DNA from: UBA1724 sp051884615
GTDB lineage: Bacteria > Verrucomicrobiota > Lentisphaeria > Oligosphaerales > Oligosphaeraceae
Direction: 5' to 3'
Assembly: GCA_051884615.1 (NCBI GenBank)
Contig: JBJEVT010000027.1
Span: forward strand, 1-46,337
DNA length: 46,337 nucleotides
The translations under genes and the position numbers were made by a program. Below are positions 34,047 to 41,375 of this stretch, piece after piece. The notes below the pieces were generated by a model. It was not told where the DNA came from and did no database searches. It saw nothing but the letters and a program-made list of their open reading frames with translations. Every line of letters begins with the position of its first letter. The stretch's first letter is position 1.

Positions 34047-34909
34047 AGGGAATTGTTCTTGCCGGCGGGGCGGGCACCCGCCTCCATCCCATCACCTGCG
34101 GCGTCTCCAAGCAGCTGCTGGGCATCTACGACAAGCCCATGATCTACTACCCCATCTCCGTGCTGATGCTGGCCGGCATCCGGGAGATCCTCCTGATCAC
34201 CACCCCCGAGGATCAGGAAAGCTTCCGGCGCCTGCTGGGAGACGGCTCCTCCTTCGGCGTGAAATTCACCTACGCCGTCCAGCCCCGCCCCGAGGGCCTG
34301 GCCCAGGCCTTCCTCATCGGCGAGGATTTCATCGGCCGGGACAATGTGGCGCTGGTGCTGGGAGACAACATCTTCTACGGGGCCGGGCTGGGGGCGCTCT
34401 GCCGCCAGGCGGCTTCCCAGCCCGCGGGCGCCACGGTCTTCGGCTACTATGTGAAGGACCCCCAGCGCTTCGGCGTGGTGGAGTTCGACGCCCGGGGAAA
34501 GGCCATCTCCATCGAGGAAAAACCCGCCGTCCCCAAATCCAACTTCGCCGTCACCGGCCTCTACTTCTATGACAATGACGTGGTGGAGATCGCCAAGGGC
34601 ATCCGCCCCTCCGCCAGGGGCGAGCTGGAAATCACCGCCGTCAACAACGAGTATCTTCGCCGGGGCAGTCTCCGGGTGCAGAAACTGGGCCGGGGATATG
34701 CCTGGCTGGACACCGGCACCCACGATGCCATGCTGGATGCCGCCAACTTCATCCGCACCCTGGAAACCCGCCAGGGGCTCCAGGTGGCATGCCTCCAGGA
34801 AATCGCCCTGGAGAATGGCTGGCTCACCAAGGCCCAGGTCCGGGAAGGCATCCGGGAGCTTCTCAAGACCGACTACGGCCAATATCTCCAGAAGCTGGTG
34901 GAGGAGTGA
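34043..34909 (+). CDS. rfbA: RfbA/RmlA: glucose-1-phosphate thymidylyltransferase
   Basis: First step of the pathway, making dTDP-glucose from dTTP and glucose-1-phosphate (288 aa, usual length). Nucleotidyltransferase signatures are LAGGAGTRLHPIT, SKQLLGIYDKPMIYYP, VLGDNIFYG and SIEEKP with the Lys-containing strand, plus AWLDTGTHD near the C-terminus. The ATG at 34043 overlaps the rfbB stop (ATGA) and has a GGAGG site about 10 nt upstream. This is one of the few starts in the window with a clear Shine-Dalgarno sequence. Confidence 0.97.
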   Translation: MKGIVLAGGAGTRLHPITCGVSKQLLGIYDKPMIYYPISVLMLAGIREILLITTPEDQESFRRLLGDGSSFGVKFTYAVQPRPEGLAQAFLIGEDFIGRDNVALVLGDNIFYGAGLGALCRQAASQPAGATVFGYYVKDPQRFGVVEFDARGKAISIEEKPAVPKSNFAVTGLYFYDNDVVEIAKGIRPSARGELEITAVNNEYLRRGSLRVQKLGRGYAWLDTGTHDAMLDAANFIRTLETRQGLQVACLQEIALENGWLTKAQVREGIRELLKTDYGQYLQKLVEE

Positions 34910-34912
34910 CCC

Positions 34913-35464
34913 ATGCTTGTCAAGGAAACCGCCCTGCCCGGCCTCCTGCTCCTGGAACCCCCCGTCTTCCAGGACGCCCGGGGATATTTCCTGGAAACCT
35001 GGCAGGAGGAACACTACCGCCAGGCGGGCATCTCCTGCCACTTCGTGCAGGACAATGAATCCAAATCCTCCTTCGGGGTGGTGCGGGGACTCCACTGGCA
35101 GGCCCCCCCATACACCCAGGCCAAATTGGTGCGGGTCATCCAGGGAACCGTCCTGGATGTGTCCGTGGATCTCCGGAAGAACTCCCCCACCTTCGGCCAG
35201 CATGTGGCTGTGGAACTCTCCGGGGAGAACAAACGACAGCTCTTCATCCCCCGGGGCTTCGCCCACGGCTTCGCCGTCCTGAGCCCGGAGGCCATCTTCG
35301 CCTACAAGTGCGACAACCCCTACCGCCCCGAAGCGGAACGGGGACTGAAATTCGATGATCCCGCCCTGGCCATCGACTGGAAACTCCCCCCACAGGATTG
35401 GATTCTCTCCGAGAAGGACAAACACCACCCAACCTTGAAGGAAATCCAGCCCGTGGAAATCTAG
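34913..35464 (+). CDS. rfbC: RfbC/RmlC: dTDP-4-dehydrorhamnose 3,5-epimerase
   Basis: Third step, double epimerisation at C3 and C5 of the keto sugar (183 aa, usual length). A cupin with the catalytic His61 in VVRGLHWQ and Tyr131 in FAYKCDN, plus FIPRGFAHGF and QDNESKSSFGV, all typical. A GGAGGAG lies a few bases before the ATG. It follows rfbA by 3 nt. The stop TAG at 35462-35464 is 11 nt before a 9-bp tandem repeat array. Confidence 0.97.
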   Translation: MLVKETALPGLLLLEPPVFQDARGYFLETWQEEHYRQAGISCHFVQDNESKSSFGVVRGLHWQAPPYTQAKLVRVIQGTVLDVSVDLRKNSPTFGQHVAVELSGENKRQLFIPRGFAHGFAVLSPEAIFAYKCDNPYRPEAERGLKFDDPALAIDWKLPPQDWILSEKDKHHPTLKEIQPVEI

Positions 35465-35474
35465 GAAAGATGGG

Positions 35475-35537
35475 CTAGATGTTCTAGATGTTCTAGATGG
35501 GCTTGCCCCCCTAGGGAATCCAGGGAATCCAGCCCCT
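35475..35537. repeat. 9-bp period minisatellite (array 1)
   Basis: Seven units in strict 9-bp register: ctagatgtt twice, ctagatggg, cttgccccc, ctagggaat, ccagggaat, ccagcccct. The last three unit types also occur in the array at 46176-46247, in reverse order on the same strand. The array lies between rfbC and the convergent four-helix-bundle gene, whose final codons (WIPWIP and stop) fall within it. Confidence 0.8.
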
Positions 35538-36212
35538 CTCGCTTCTAGTTCCCAGAATCATTTTCATTTCTTCCAACCTACGGAGGAGGATTTGGATTTC
35601 TTTTTTAAGGCTCTCATTTTCCCTGCGAAGTTCATTTCGTTCCTGTTCTACAGAATCCAGATACCCTTTTCTTGCGCGGCTCATCCTCTCCCGAATACCC
35701 CCGTTTTGGATGAATTCCCTTTCTTTCCGCTGGAGAAACGTGCATAGCATTTTGTCCTCGATTCGGCACAATGTCATGCCGACATTTGCGAGAGTCTCAT
35801 CATTTCCTTTGTTGAAAATTCCCTCATAGTCTGCAAAATCATTGTGACATCTGCAATAGGCAAGCATCTTTCGGTATTGCGGGTGTTCCTCTTGCCATAC
35901 CATCCTGTCGTGGGTGTTGAGGTAATCCATAAAGTCCTCCTTCAACTCTGCAAAACTTGCCCTGGCCACATTGAGCAGTTTGATTTCCATCTCCTTTGAT
36001 GTGACTCCATCCGAGCATCCTTCCACAATGTTTTGCTTTCCGCTTCTCGCCGCCTGCACCATCTGATCCACTGTTCTGTCTCCAAAATGCGGGAGGAATC
36101 GTCCGCAGAACAGCACGGTCATGCGGTAGATGACATCTGCCTTCCGGTAGATAAAAAGCCTTTTGATGGTTGCCTGCTCCTGCAAAAAATTCTTCTCCAT
36201 GAGAGAATCCAT
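35511..36212 (-). CDS. Four-helix-bundle protein with suffix domain (23S-IVP-like family)
   Basis: A 233-aa protein whose segment RTVDQMVQAARSGKQNIVEG, then TSKEMEIKLLNVARASFAELKEDFMDYL, is that of the four-helix-bundle family related to proteins encoded in 23S rRNA intervening sequences. The C-terminal third is a charged coiled coil (ERNELRRENESLKKEIQILL). Function in the cell is not known; these genes are often found as isolated, apparently mobile islands. I chose the ATG at 36212, preceded by GGAAGG; ATG at 36200 is possible. Codons are AT-richer than in neighbours. It is inverted relative to and inserted between rfbC and rfbD. The 3' end runs into the 9-bp array. Confidence 0.85.
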   Translation of the reverse strand: MDSLMEKNFLQEQATIKRLFIYRKADVIYRMTVLFCGRFLPHFGDRTVDQMVQAARSGKQNIVEGCSDGVTSKEMEIKLLNVARASFAELKEDFMDYLNTHDRMVWQEEHPQYRKMLAYCRCHNDFADYEGIFNKGNDETLANVGMTLCRIEDKMLCTFLQRKEREFIQNGGIRERMSRARKGYLDSVEQERNELRRENESLKKEIQILLRRLEEMKMILGTRSERGWIPWIP

Positions 36213-36221
36213 GATCCTTCC

Positions 36222-36249
36222 TTGACAAATGTCCCCGAATCGACATACT
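36222..36249 (+). promoter_or_regulatory. Candidate promoter for rfbD
   Basis: TTGACA (36222-36227), a perfect -35 hexamer, and CATACT (36244-36249) are 16 bp apart, about 100 nt before the rfbD start. The boxes lie 10 nt beyond the start codon of the divergent four-helix-bundle gene. If real, it restores expression of rfbD, which is cut off from rfbBAC. Confidence 0.4.
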
Positions 36250-36348
36250 CGTCGGGAAAACCCATGGCACATTTTTTCACCACGGAGGAACAAGGACAAG
36301 TTTTTCCACCTTTTTCTCCCTGACGCCCTCCCTTCTTTTCTGCGTTTT

Positions 36349-37194
36349 ATGCACATTCTCATCACTGGCGGCAAGGGAATGTTGGGCCGCACCCTGCAAA
36401 AGGAGCTCTCCCACCACCAGCTCGTCGTCGCCGACCTCCCGGAGTGGGACATCACCTCCCCGGAGGAATTCTCCCGGAAGTTGGAGAAGGCCGCCCCGGA
36501 TACGGTCATCCACTGCGCCGCCATGACGGAGGTGGACCGCTGCGAGACGGAGCGGGAGCTGGCTTTCCGCATCAACGCCCAGGGCAGCCAGAACGTGGCG
36601 GAATCCTGCCACCGCCTGGGCATCCGTCTCCTGGCCATCTCCACCGACTACGTCTTCGACGGCAAACTCCCCCGGCCCTACCACGAATTCGACGCGGCGG
36701 GCGGGGCGACCACCGTCTACGGCGCCTCCAAATTCGCAGGTGAGGAAGCCATCCGCGCCTGCTGCCCCGACCACCTCATCTGCCGCGTCTCCTGGCTCTA
36801 CGGCCCCGGGGGGCCCAGTTTCGTCCACACCATGATGAAGCTGGCGGACGGCACCCGCCCCGTCCTGAAGGTGGTGGACGACCAGCGGGGCAATCCCACC
36901 TCCACCCTGGCGGTGGCACGCCATCTGCGCCTTCTGCTGGAGCGCCGGGAATTGACGGGCACCTTCCATCTCACCTGTGAGGGAGATGCCAGCTGGGCGG
37001 AATTTGCCCGGGAGCTCTTCCGTCTCGCCGGAAAAGCGCAGGCCGTCCAGCCCTGCACCACAGCGGAATATCCCCGTCCTGCCCACCGTCCCCCCAACTC
37101 CTGCCTGGAGAAGCGGAGATTGCGCCTTGCCGGGCTGCCTCCCATGCCTCACTGGAAGGATGCCCTGGCGGAATTCGTGGCCCGGGAATTCTGA
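36349..37194 (+). CDS. rfbD: RfbD/RmlD: dTDP-4-dehydrorhamnose reductase
   Basis: Last step of the pathway, NAD(P)H-dependent reduction to dTDP-L-rhamnose (281 aa). SDR family signatures are TGGKGMLG at the N-terminus, HCAAMTEVDRCE, the STDYVFDG strand, and YGASKFAGE with the catalytic Tyr-Lys. RVSWLYGPGG and DDQRGNPTST are typical of RmlD. The frame is open upstream to 36229, but the family N-terminus is at the ATG at 36349. It is separated from rfbC by the inverted four-helix-bundle gene, and its leader is pyrimidine-rich. Confidence 0.95.
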   Translation: MHILITGGKGMLGRTLQKELSHHQLVVADLPEWDITSPEEFSRKLEKAAPDTVIHCAAMTEVDRCETERELAFRINAQGSQNVAESCHRLGIRLLAISTDYVFDGKLPRPYHEFDAAGGATTVYGASKFAGEEAIRACCPDHLICRVSWLYGPGGPSFVHTMMKLADGTRPVLKVVDDQRGNPTSTLAVARHLRLLLERRELTGTFHLTCEGDASWAEFARELFRLAGKAQAVQPCTTAEYPRPAHRPPNSCLEKRRLRLAGLPPMPHWKDALAEFVAREF

Positions 37195-37207
37195 AAATCC
37201 CATTCCA

Positions 37208-37227
37208 GGGAAACCGGGGCGTTTCCC
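37208..37227 (+). terminator. Hairpin downstream of rfbD, possible terminator
   Basis: GGGAAAC (37208-37214) and GTTTCCC (37221-37227) form a perfect 7-bp stem with a 6-nt loop. It is followed by GTTTATAGT, so the U-tract is weak. TATAGT at 37231-37236 could also be a -10 box for the next gene, but I see no good -35 box. Confidence 0.4.
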
Positions 37228-37276
37228 GTTTATAGTACCCGTCGCCCCCTCTTCTCTCCCCACTTCCCCTCTTTTC

Positions 37277-38419
37277 ATGCCCACCACCCAAGCCACCCCT
37301 CCCCAGGAACTGGCCCGAAAACTCCAGTCCATTGGCGCCGCCTTCCACCTGCCGGGACTCTTCTTCTCCCACGAGGAAGTCCGGGCGGGCAATGTGAACC
37401 ACACTTACAAGGTGAACTACATCATGGACGACGGGCAGGGCATGGCCCGCATCAAGTCCTATGTGGTCCAGCGGCTCAACTCCTTCGCCTTCCGGAATCC
37501 CGTCCAGCTGATGGAGAACATCGACAAGGTCACGGAGCACATCCGCCAAAAGCGCCCCGGAGCCATGAATCTCCACTACCACCACACCGACATCACCGGG
37601 GAGCGGAAAACCTATCTCATGGACGGGAAGGAATTGTGGCGCGTCATCAACTACGTCCCCTCCATCACCTGCGACACCTGCGAGGATCTCCGCATTGTGC
37701 GAAATGCCGGAGCGGCCTTCGGCGACTTCCAGAAGTCCCTGGAGGATTTCCAGGCCACCGACCTCTTCGAGACCATCCCGGATTTCCACAACACCCGGAT
37801 GCGCTACCAGCAGCTGCGGGAGGCCGTCCACGCCAATCCCTGCGGACGCAGGGACGCCGTGAAGCCGGAGGTGGACTACCTTCTTTCCGTGGAGACGGAG
37901 GCATGTCACCTGACGGATTTGGAGAAGGCGGGGAGCCTTCCTCTCCGGGTCACCCACAACGACACCAAAATCAACAATGTCCTTTTCGACCCGGAGACCC
38001 GGGAGGCCCTGGTGGTCATCGACCTGGACACCGTGATGCCCGGCCTGGTGGCGCATGACTTCGGGGATGCCATCCGCTTCGCCGCCAATTTCACCGCAGA
38101 GGACAGCCGGGAGCTGGACAAGACCGGGCTGGACCTGAACACATACTGGGCCTTCGCCGACGGCTTCCTCTCCCAGACCGCCACGGGCCTCACCGACACC
38201 GAGCTTGCCACCCTGGGAGAATCCCCCTTCTGCCTGGCCTGCGAACTGGCCTGCCGGTTCCTGACGGACTATCTCCTGGGCGACCCGTATTTCAAGATCC
38301 GCTATCCGGAGCACAACCTGGTGCGTGCCCGCTGCCAAATCGCCCTCTCCAAGGACATGCGCGTCAAGGGGGACGCCATGCAGGCCATTGTGGAGGGGTG
38401 CGCCCGGAAATACCGCTGA
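37277..38419 (+). CDS. NahK-like N-acetylhexosamine 1-kinase (APH fold)
   Basis: A 380-aa kinase of the aminoglycoside-phosphotransferase fold. GNVNHTYKV lies in the N-lobe. The catalytic loop is THNDTKINNVLF, with the DFG-equivalent VVIDLDTVMPG, then AHDFGDAIRFAA. These are strikingly like bifidobacterial NahK, which phosphorylates GlcNAc or GalNAc at C1 during use of mucin and milk sugars. No lacto-N-biose phosphorylase or uridylyltransferase gene is nearby, so the pathway is not shown here. The ATG at 37277 follows a 32-nt leader with only one purine. The substrate could be another sugar. Confidence 0.82.
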   Translation: MPTTQATPPQELARKLQSIGAAFHLPGLFFSHEEVRAGNVNHTYKVNYIMDDGQGMARIKSYVVQRLNSFAFRNPVQLMENIDKVTEHIRQKRPGAMNLHYHHTDITGERKTYLMDGKELWRVINYVPSITCDTCEDLRIVRNAGAAFGDFQKSLEDFQATDLFETIPDFHNTRMRYQQLREAVHANPCGRRDAVKPEVDYLLSVETEACHLTDLEKAGSLPLRVTHNDTKINNVLFDPETREALVVIDLDTVMPGLVAHDFGDAIRFAANFTAEDSRELDKTGLDLNTYWAFADGFLSQTATGLTDTELATLGESPFCLACELACRFLTDYLLGDPYFKIRYPEHNLVRARCQIALSKDMRVKGDAMQAIVEGCARKYR

Positions 38420-38462
38420 CCCTTTCCCCCCGCCTCCCGTCACCCGCCCATTCCTCCTTCTC

Positions 38463-39596
38463 ATGCCACACCTCATCATCTGCAGCGGCGGCACCGGCGG
38501 CCACTTCTATCCCGCCCTGGCCCTGGCCCGGGAATACTCCCTCCGGGGAGGACAGGTCACCCTCCTTCTCTCCGGGCAGCAGGTGGAGGCGCAAAGAGAG
38601 CTGGTGGCGCGCCATGGCCTCGCCTGCCGGGAGATTCCCAGCGTGCGGGCGCCCCGCTCCCTCTCCCAGCTCCTGCTCTTCCCCTTCCGCTTCCTGTCCT
38701 GCGCCAGGAAAATCCGAAAGCTATTCCGGGAGCTGAAGGGGGACGCCCTCCTGAGCATGGGCTCCTTCACCTCCGTGGCTCCCTGCTTCTGCTGGCCCCG
38801 CCGCACCCCGCCCCTCTTCCTCCATGAGGGCAACACCTACATGGGACAGGCCAACCGGCTCTTCGCCAAAAAAGCCGCCCTGATCCTCCTCACCCTGCCC
38901 CTGGCCCATCCCCGGCAACTCAAGGGAACCCCCGCCCGCGTCGTGGGCATGCCCCTCCGGGAAACCCTCCTGGAGGCCGCGCAAAATCCCCCCTCCCCCC
39001 AGGAACGGGACGCCCTCCTCCAATCCTTCGGGCTCCTCCCCGGACGCAAAACCCTCCTGGTCTTCGGCGGCAGCCAGGGCGCCCAGGCCATCGTCCGGCT
39101 CCTCCATGACACCCTGCCCCTCCTGGCTCCCCTGGGCCGGCAAATCCAGCTGATCTGCCTCACCGGAAGCGAGGACAACGCCGCCCTGGAGGAGGCGTGC
39201 CGCGCCGCCGGCGTCCCCGCCCACATCCGGAAGGCAGACAACCAAATCCAGCGTTGCTATCAGGCGGCAGACGCCGTCTTGTGCCGTGCCGGGGCCTCCA
39301 GCCTCTGCGAGCTTGCCCTCTTCCGCAAAACTGCCTTCCTCATCCCCCTCCCCTCCGCCAAGGACAATCACCAGTATTGGAACGCCAAGACCCTGGCGGA
39401 TCACCAGGCCGCCCTCCTTCTTCCCCAGGGGGAGACCACGCCGAAGAAGCTCCAGGGAGTCCTTCAGCGGTGGTTGCAGGAACCGGAGGCATTCCAGGAA
39501 TATGCCCGGCGGATCGGCGATTTCGCCCAGCCCCAGGCCACCGCCCAGGCCATCGACGCCCTGGAGAATGCCATGGCCCCTGCGCCCCGCCCCTGA
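38463..39596 (+). CDS. murG: MurG: undecaprenyl-diphospho-muramoyl-pentapeptide GlcNAc transferase
   Basis: Makes lipid II from lipid I at the inner face of the membrane (377 aa, GT28 family). N-terminal GGTGGHFYPALALA binds the lipid I diphosphate. FLHEGNTYMGQANR is the family's EQN-type segment in altered form. The C-domain has VFGGSQGAQ, CRAGASSLCELA and IPLPSAKDNHQYWNA for UDP-GlcNAc. It is not in a division and cell-wall (dcw) cluster; its neighbours are a NahK-like kinase and a Xer recombinase. The leader between the preceding stop and the ATG has 5 purines in 43 nt. Confidence 0.93.
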   Translation: MPHLIICSGGTGGHFYPALALAREYSLRGGQVTLLLSGQQVEAQRELVARHGLACREIPSVRAPRSLSQLLLFPFRFLSCARKIRKLFRELKGDALLSMGSFTSVAPCFCWPRRTPPLFLHEGNTYMGQANRLFAKKAALILLTLPLAHPRQLKGTPARVVGMPLRETLLEAAQNPPSPQERDALLQSFGLLPGRKTLLVFGGSQGAQAIVRLLHDTLPLLAPLGRQIQLICLTGSEDNAALEEACRAAGVPAHIRKADNQIQRCYQAADAVLCRAGASSLCELALFRKTAFLIPLPSAKDNHQYWNAKTLADHQAALLLPQGETTPKKLQGVLQRWLQEPEAFQEYARRIGDFAQPQATAQAIDALENAMAPAPRP

Positions 39597-39620
39597 CCGC
39601 CCCCCTTTCTTCCCTCCCTC

Positions 39621-40619
39621 ATGGCCAGATTCGCTCCAAACTCCATCGACCTCTCCGCGGAGCGAGCCCTCCTGGCCAAGGACCCCGCCATGCAGGCCTT
39701 CCTCACCTATCTCCGGGGGGAGCGCCAGGCATCACCCCGCACCATCCAGGGATATTTCCAGGATGTGGCGCAGTTTCTCCAGGCCACGCCCGCGCTGAAA
39801 TCCGGGGCGCCCCCCTGTCCCTGGCGGGAAGTCACCCCGGAGATGGCACGACATTTTGTGGCGGGGCTCTCCGCGGGGGGAGAAAAGGCCACCTCCGTCA
39901 ACCGGAAGCTCTCCAGCCTCCGGGCCTTTTTCCGCTTCCTCCTGGGAGAGGAATACATCACCGCAGACCCCTTCCATCTGCTCCGAGGACTGAAACGACC
40001 CTCCCTGCTCCCCGTGACCCTGACCGTGGACCAGGTGAAACTCCTCCTGGAAACCCCGGAACGCTATTGGCAGCAACAAGCCGGCTCCGCCCTCCACGGA
40101 GACCCGGATTTCCTGGGACTGCGGGACCGGGCCATTCTGGAGGTCATCTACTCCGGCGGCCTGCGAATCTCCGAAGCCACGGGCCTCAACCGGGAGGAGG
40201 TGGACTTTCCCCAATCCCTCTTCCTCGTCCACGGAAAGGGACAGAAGGACCGCCTCTGCATGATGGGAACCCTGGCCGCCCAGGCCCTGAAACAATATCT
40301 GCGGAAACGCCAGGAACTAGGCTTGGGCGACCCGGACGCCCCCGGCCCCCTCTTCGTCAACTACAGGGGGGAACGCCTGACCCCGCGCTCCGTCCAACGC
40401 CCCTTCGAGAAATATGTGGCCTTCGCCGGCCTTCCGGCAGAGGTCACCCCCCACAAGCTGCGCCACTCCTTCGCCACCCATCTCCTGGCGGCGGGAGCCG
40501 ACCTGCGCACCGTCCAGGAACTCCTGGGACACGCCAACCTGGCCACCACCCAGATCTATACCCATCTGGAAATCTCCCGCCTGGTGGAAGTCTACGACCG
40601 CGCCCACCCCAGACTGTAA
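39621..40619 (+). CDS. XerC/XerD-type tyrosine recombinase
   Basis: A 332-aa site-specific recombinase. An N-terminal SAM-like core-binding domain (about 20-115) is followed by the catalytic domain with all residues in place: Arg182 (SGGLRISE), Lys206 (HGKGQKDR), His278 and Arg281 (TPHKLRHSFATH), His304 (LLGHANL) and the nucleophile Tyr313 (TTQIYTH). Size and motifs fit a housekeeping Xer protein for resolving chromosome dimers at dif. XerC versus XerD cannot be settled here. The leader of 24 nt has a single purine. The next 60 nt after the stop hold an intergenic repeat. Confidence 0.93.
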   Translation: MARFAPNSIDLSAERALLAKDPAMQAFLTYLRGERQASPRTIQGYFQDVAQFLQATPALKSGAPPCPWREVTPEMARHFVAGLSAGGEKATSVNRKLSSLRAFFRFLLGEEYITADPFHLLRGLKRPSLLPVTLTVDQVKLLLETPERYWQQQAGSALHGDPDFLGLRDRAILEVIYSGGLRISEATGLNREEVDFPQSLFLVHGKGQKDRLCMMGTLAAQALKQYLRKRQELGLGDPDAPGPLFVNYRGERLTPRSVQRPFEKYVAFAGLPAEVTPHKLRHSFATHLLAAGADLRTVQELLGHANLATTQIYTHLEISRLVEVYDRAHPRL

Positions 40620-40620
40620 A

Positions 40621-40680
40621 CACGGAGGTCTAGACACGGAGAACACAGAACCGCCGCTGCGCGGCGCACGGAGGGAACGA
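40621..40680. repeat. CACGGAG-rich intergenic repeat with a hairpin
   Basis: Right after the recombinase stop the sequence carries several CACGGAG-like motifs (40621, 40635, 40667) and a perfect hairpin, CGCCGC (40652-40657) with GCGGCG (40661-40666). Similar wording recurs at 36281-36295 (cacggaggaacaagg) and 46071-46130, suggesting a dispersed element. It lies just beyond the 3' end of the GxxExxY gene. Confidence 0.55.
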
Positions 40681-40693
40681 AGGTGGGGGCGTG

Positions 40694-41044
40694 TCAATGC
40701 AGGACTCGGCGTATTTCCAGTCTGGGGTGATGTCCGAAGTTTAGGATGAGTCCCATCTTCATTCCTGTTGCCTTGAGATAGTTCACCACTTGCGCCACAT
40801 GTTCCTCCTGGATTTTGGTCACTGCCTTTAGTTCCACAATGATGGAATTGTAGCATAAGAAATCGCAGCGAAAGGGAGCTTGGAGATTCAATCCTTTGTA
40901 ATAGACGGGGATTTCCAGGGACAGGGCGTGTTGGTATACACTTTCCAAAAAACCGCATCCCAATTGGCTATGCACCTCTATGGATGCTCCTATGATGGAT
41001 GATGTGCATGCCTGTGCATCGGGCTTTATTTCAAAAACTTGCAT
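40694..41044 (-). CDS. GxxExxY family protein
   Basis: A 116-aa protein of the GxxExxY family: IIGASIEVHSQLGCGFLESVYQHAL contains the signature GCGFLESVY. CDFLCYNSIIVELKAV keeps the Asp and ELK residues of a PD-(D/E)xK-like core. HVAQVVNYLKATGMKMGLILNFG completes the fold. The stretch between ALSLEI and PVYYKG appears about 12 residues shorter than family members I recall, which have an extra RRRGI-type segment there; this could be an in-frame loss. It has a purine-rich ribosome site (AGAGGAACAAGGA) and AT-richer codons than its neighbours, consistent with transfer. Cellular role unknown. Confidence 0.87.
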   Translation of the reverse strand: MQVFEIKPDAQACTSSIIGASIEVHSQLGCGFLESVYQHALSLEIPVYYKGLNLQAPFRCDFLCYNSIIVELKAVTKIQEEHVAQVVNYLKATGMKMGLILNFGHHPRLEIRRVLH

Positions 41045-41375
41045 TCCTTGTTCCTCTTTGTGTGTTTGTTTGCGGGGAACCCCAAGGCCATGAATATACC
41101 TACTCGGCCCTTTGACCCTAGCCTTCTTACGCCAAATTCCTAAAAATCACATTCACGCTTATTCTTGCTTTGCCTTATGCAGAAAAAACAGGGGCGGGAC
41201 GTGCGGGCAGCACGAACCGCCCCCTCCGTGCTCGACCTGTTTCCTCTCCGTGCCCGACCTGTTTCCTCTCCGTGCCCGACCTGTCTCCTCTCTATGCTCG
41301 ACCTGTCGCAGGCGGGACGGGGGGAGGGGGATTACAGTATGCGCCATTCCCCAATTCCCCTTTTTCCCCATTCCC
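41045..41375. other. Intergenic region upstream of metX
   Basis: The 331 bp between the GxxExxY gene and metX hold the divergent promoters and a 22-bp tandem repeat (41227-41314). A plus-strand frame is open from 41112 into metX, but that part includes the repeats and has no family similarity, so I treat it as non-coding. I do not see a clear S-adenosylmethionine riboswitch. Confidence 0.55.
41227..41314. repeat. 22-bp tandem repeat upstream of metX
   Basis: Units start at 41227, 41249, 41271 and 41293. The first three differ by one or two bases (core cgacctgtttcctctc); the fourth keeps only its first half. The array ends about 60 bp before the metX start. It might bind a regulator or be a neutral minisatellite. 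Confidence 0.85.

Noticed and set aside
36979..37276. A 100-codon N-terminal extension of the NahK-like kinase over rfbD
   Set aside because: It reads the 3' end of rfbD in another frame. The kinase family begins near the ATG at 37277.
40621..41044. An integron or integrative element formed by the Xer-type recombinase and the adjacent GxxExxY gene
   Set aside because: The recombinase looks like a housekeeping Xer with native codon use and leader. I see no attachment-site duplication, and no cargo or phage genes.
41112..41375. An 88-codon N-terminal extension of MetX
   Set aside because: It translates the GxxExxY upstream region and the 22-bp repeats into Cys/Arg/Pro-rich sequence with no family similarity; MetX homology starts after 41376.
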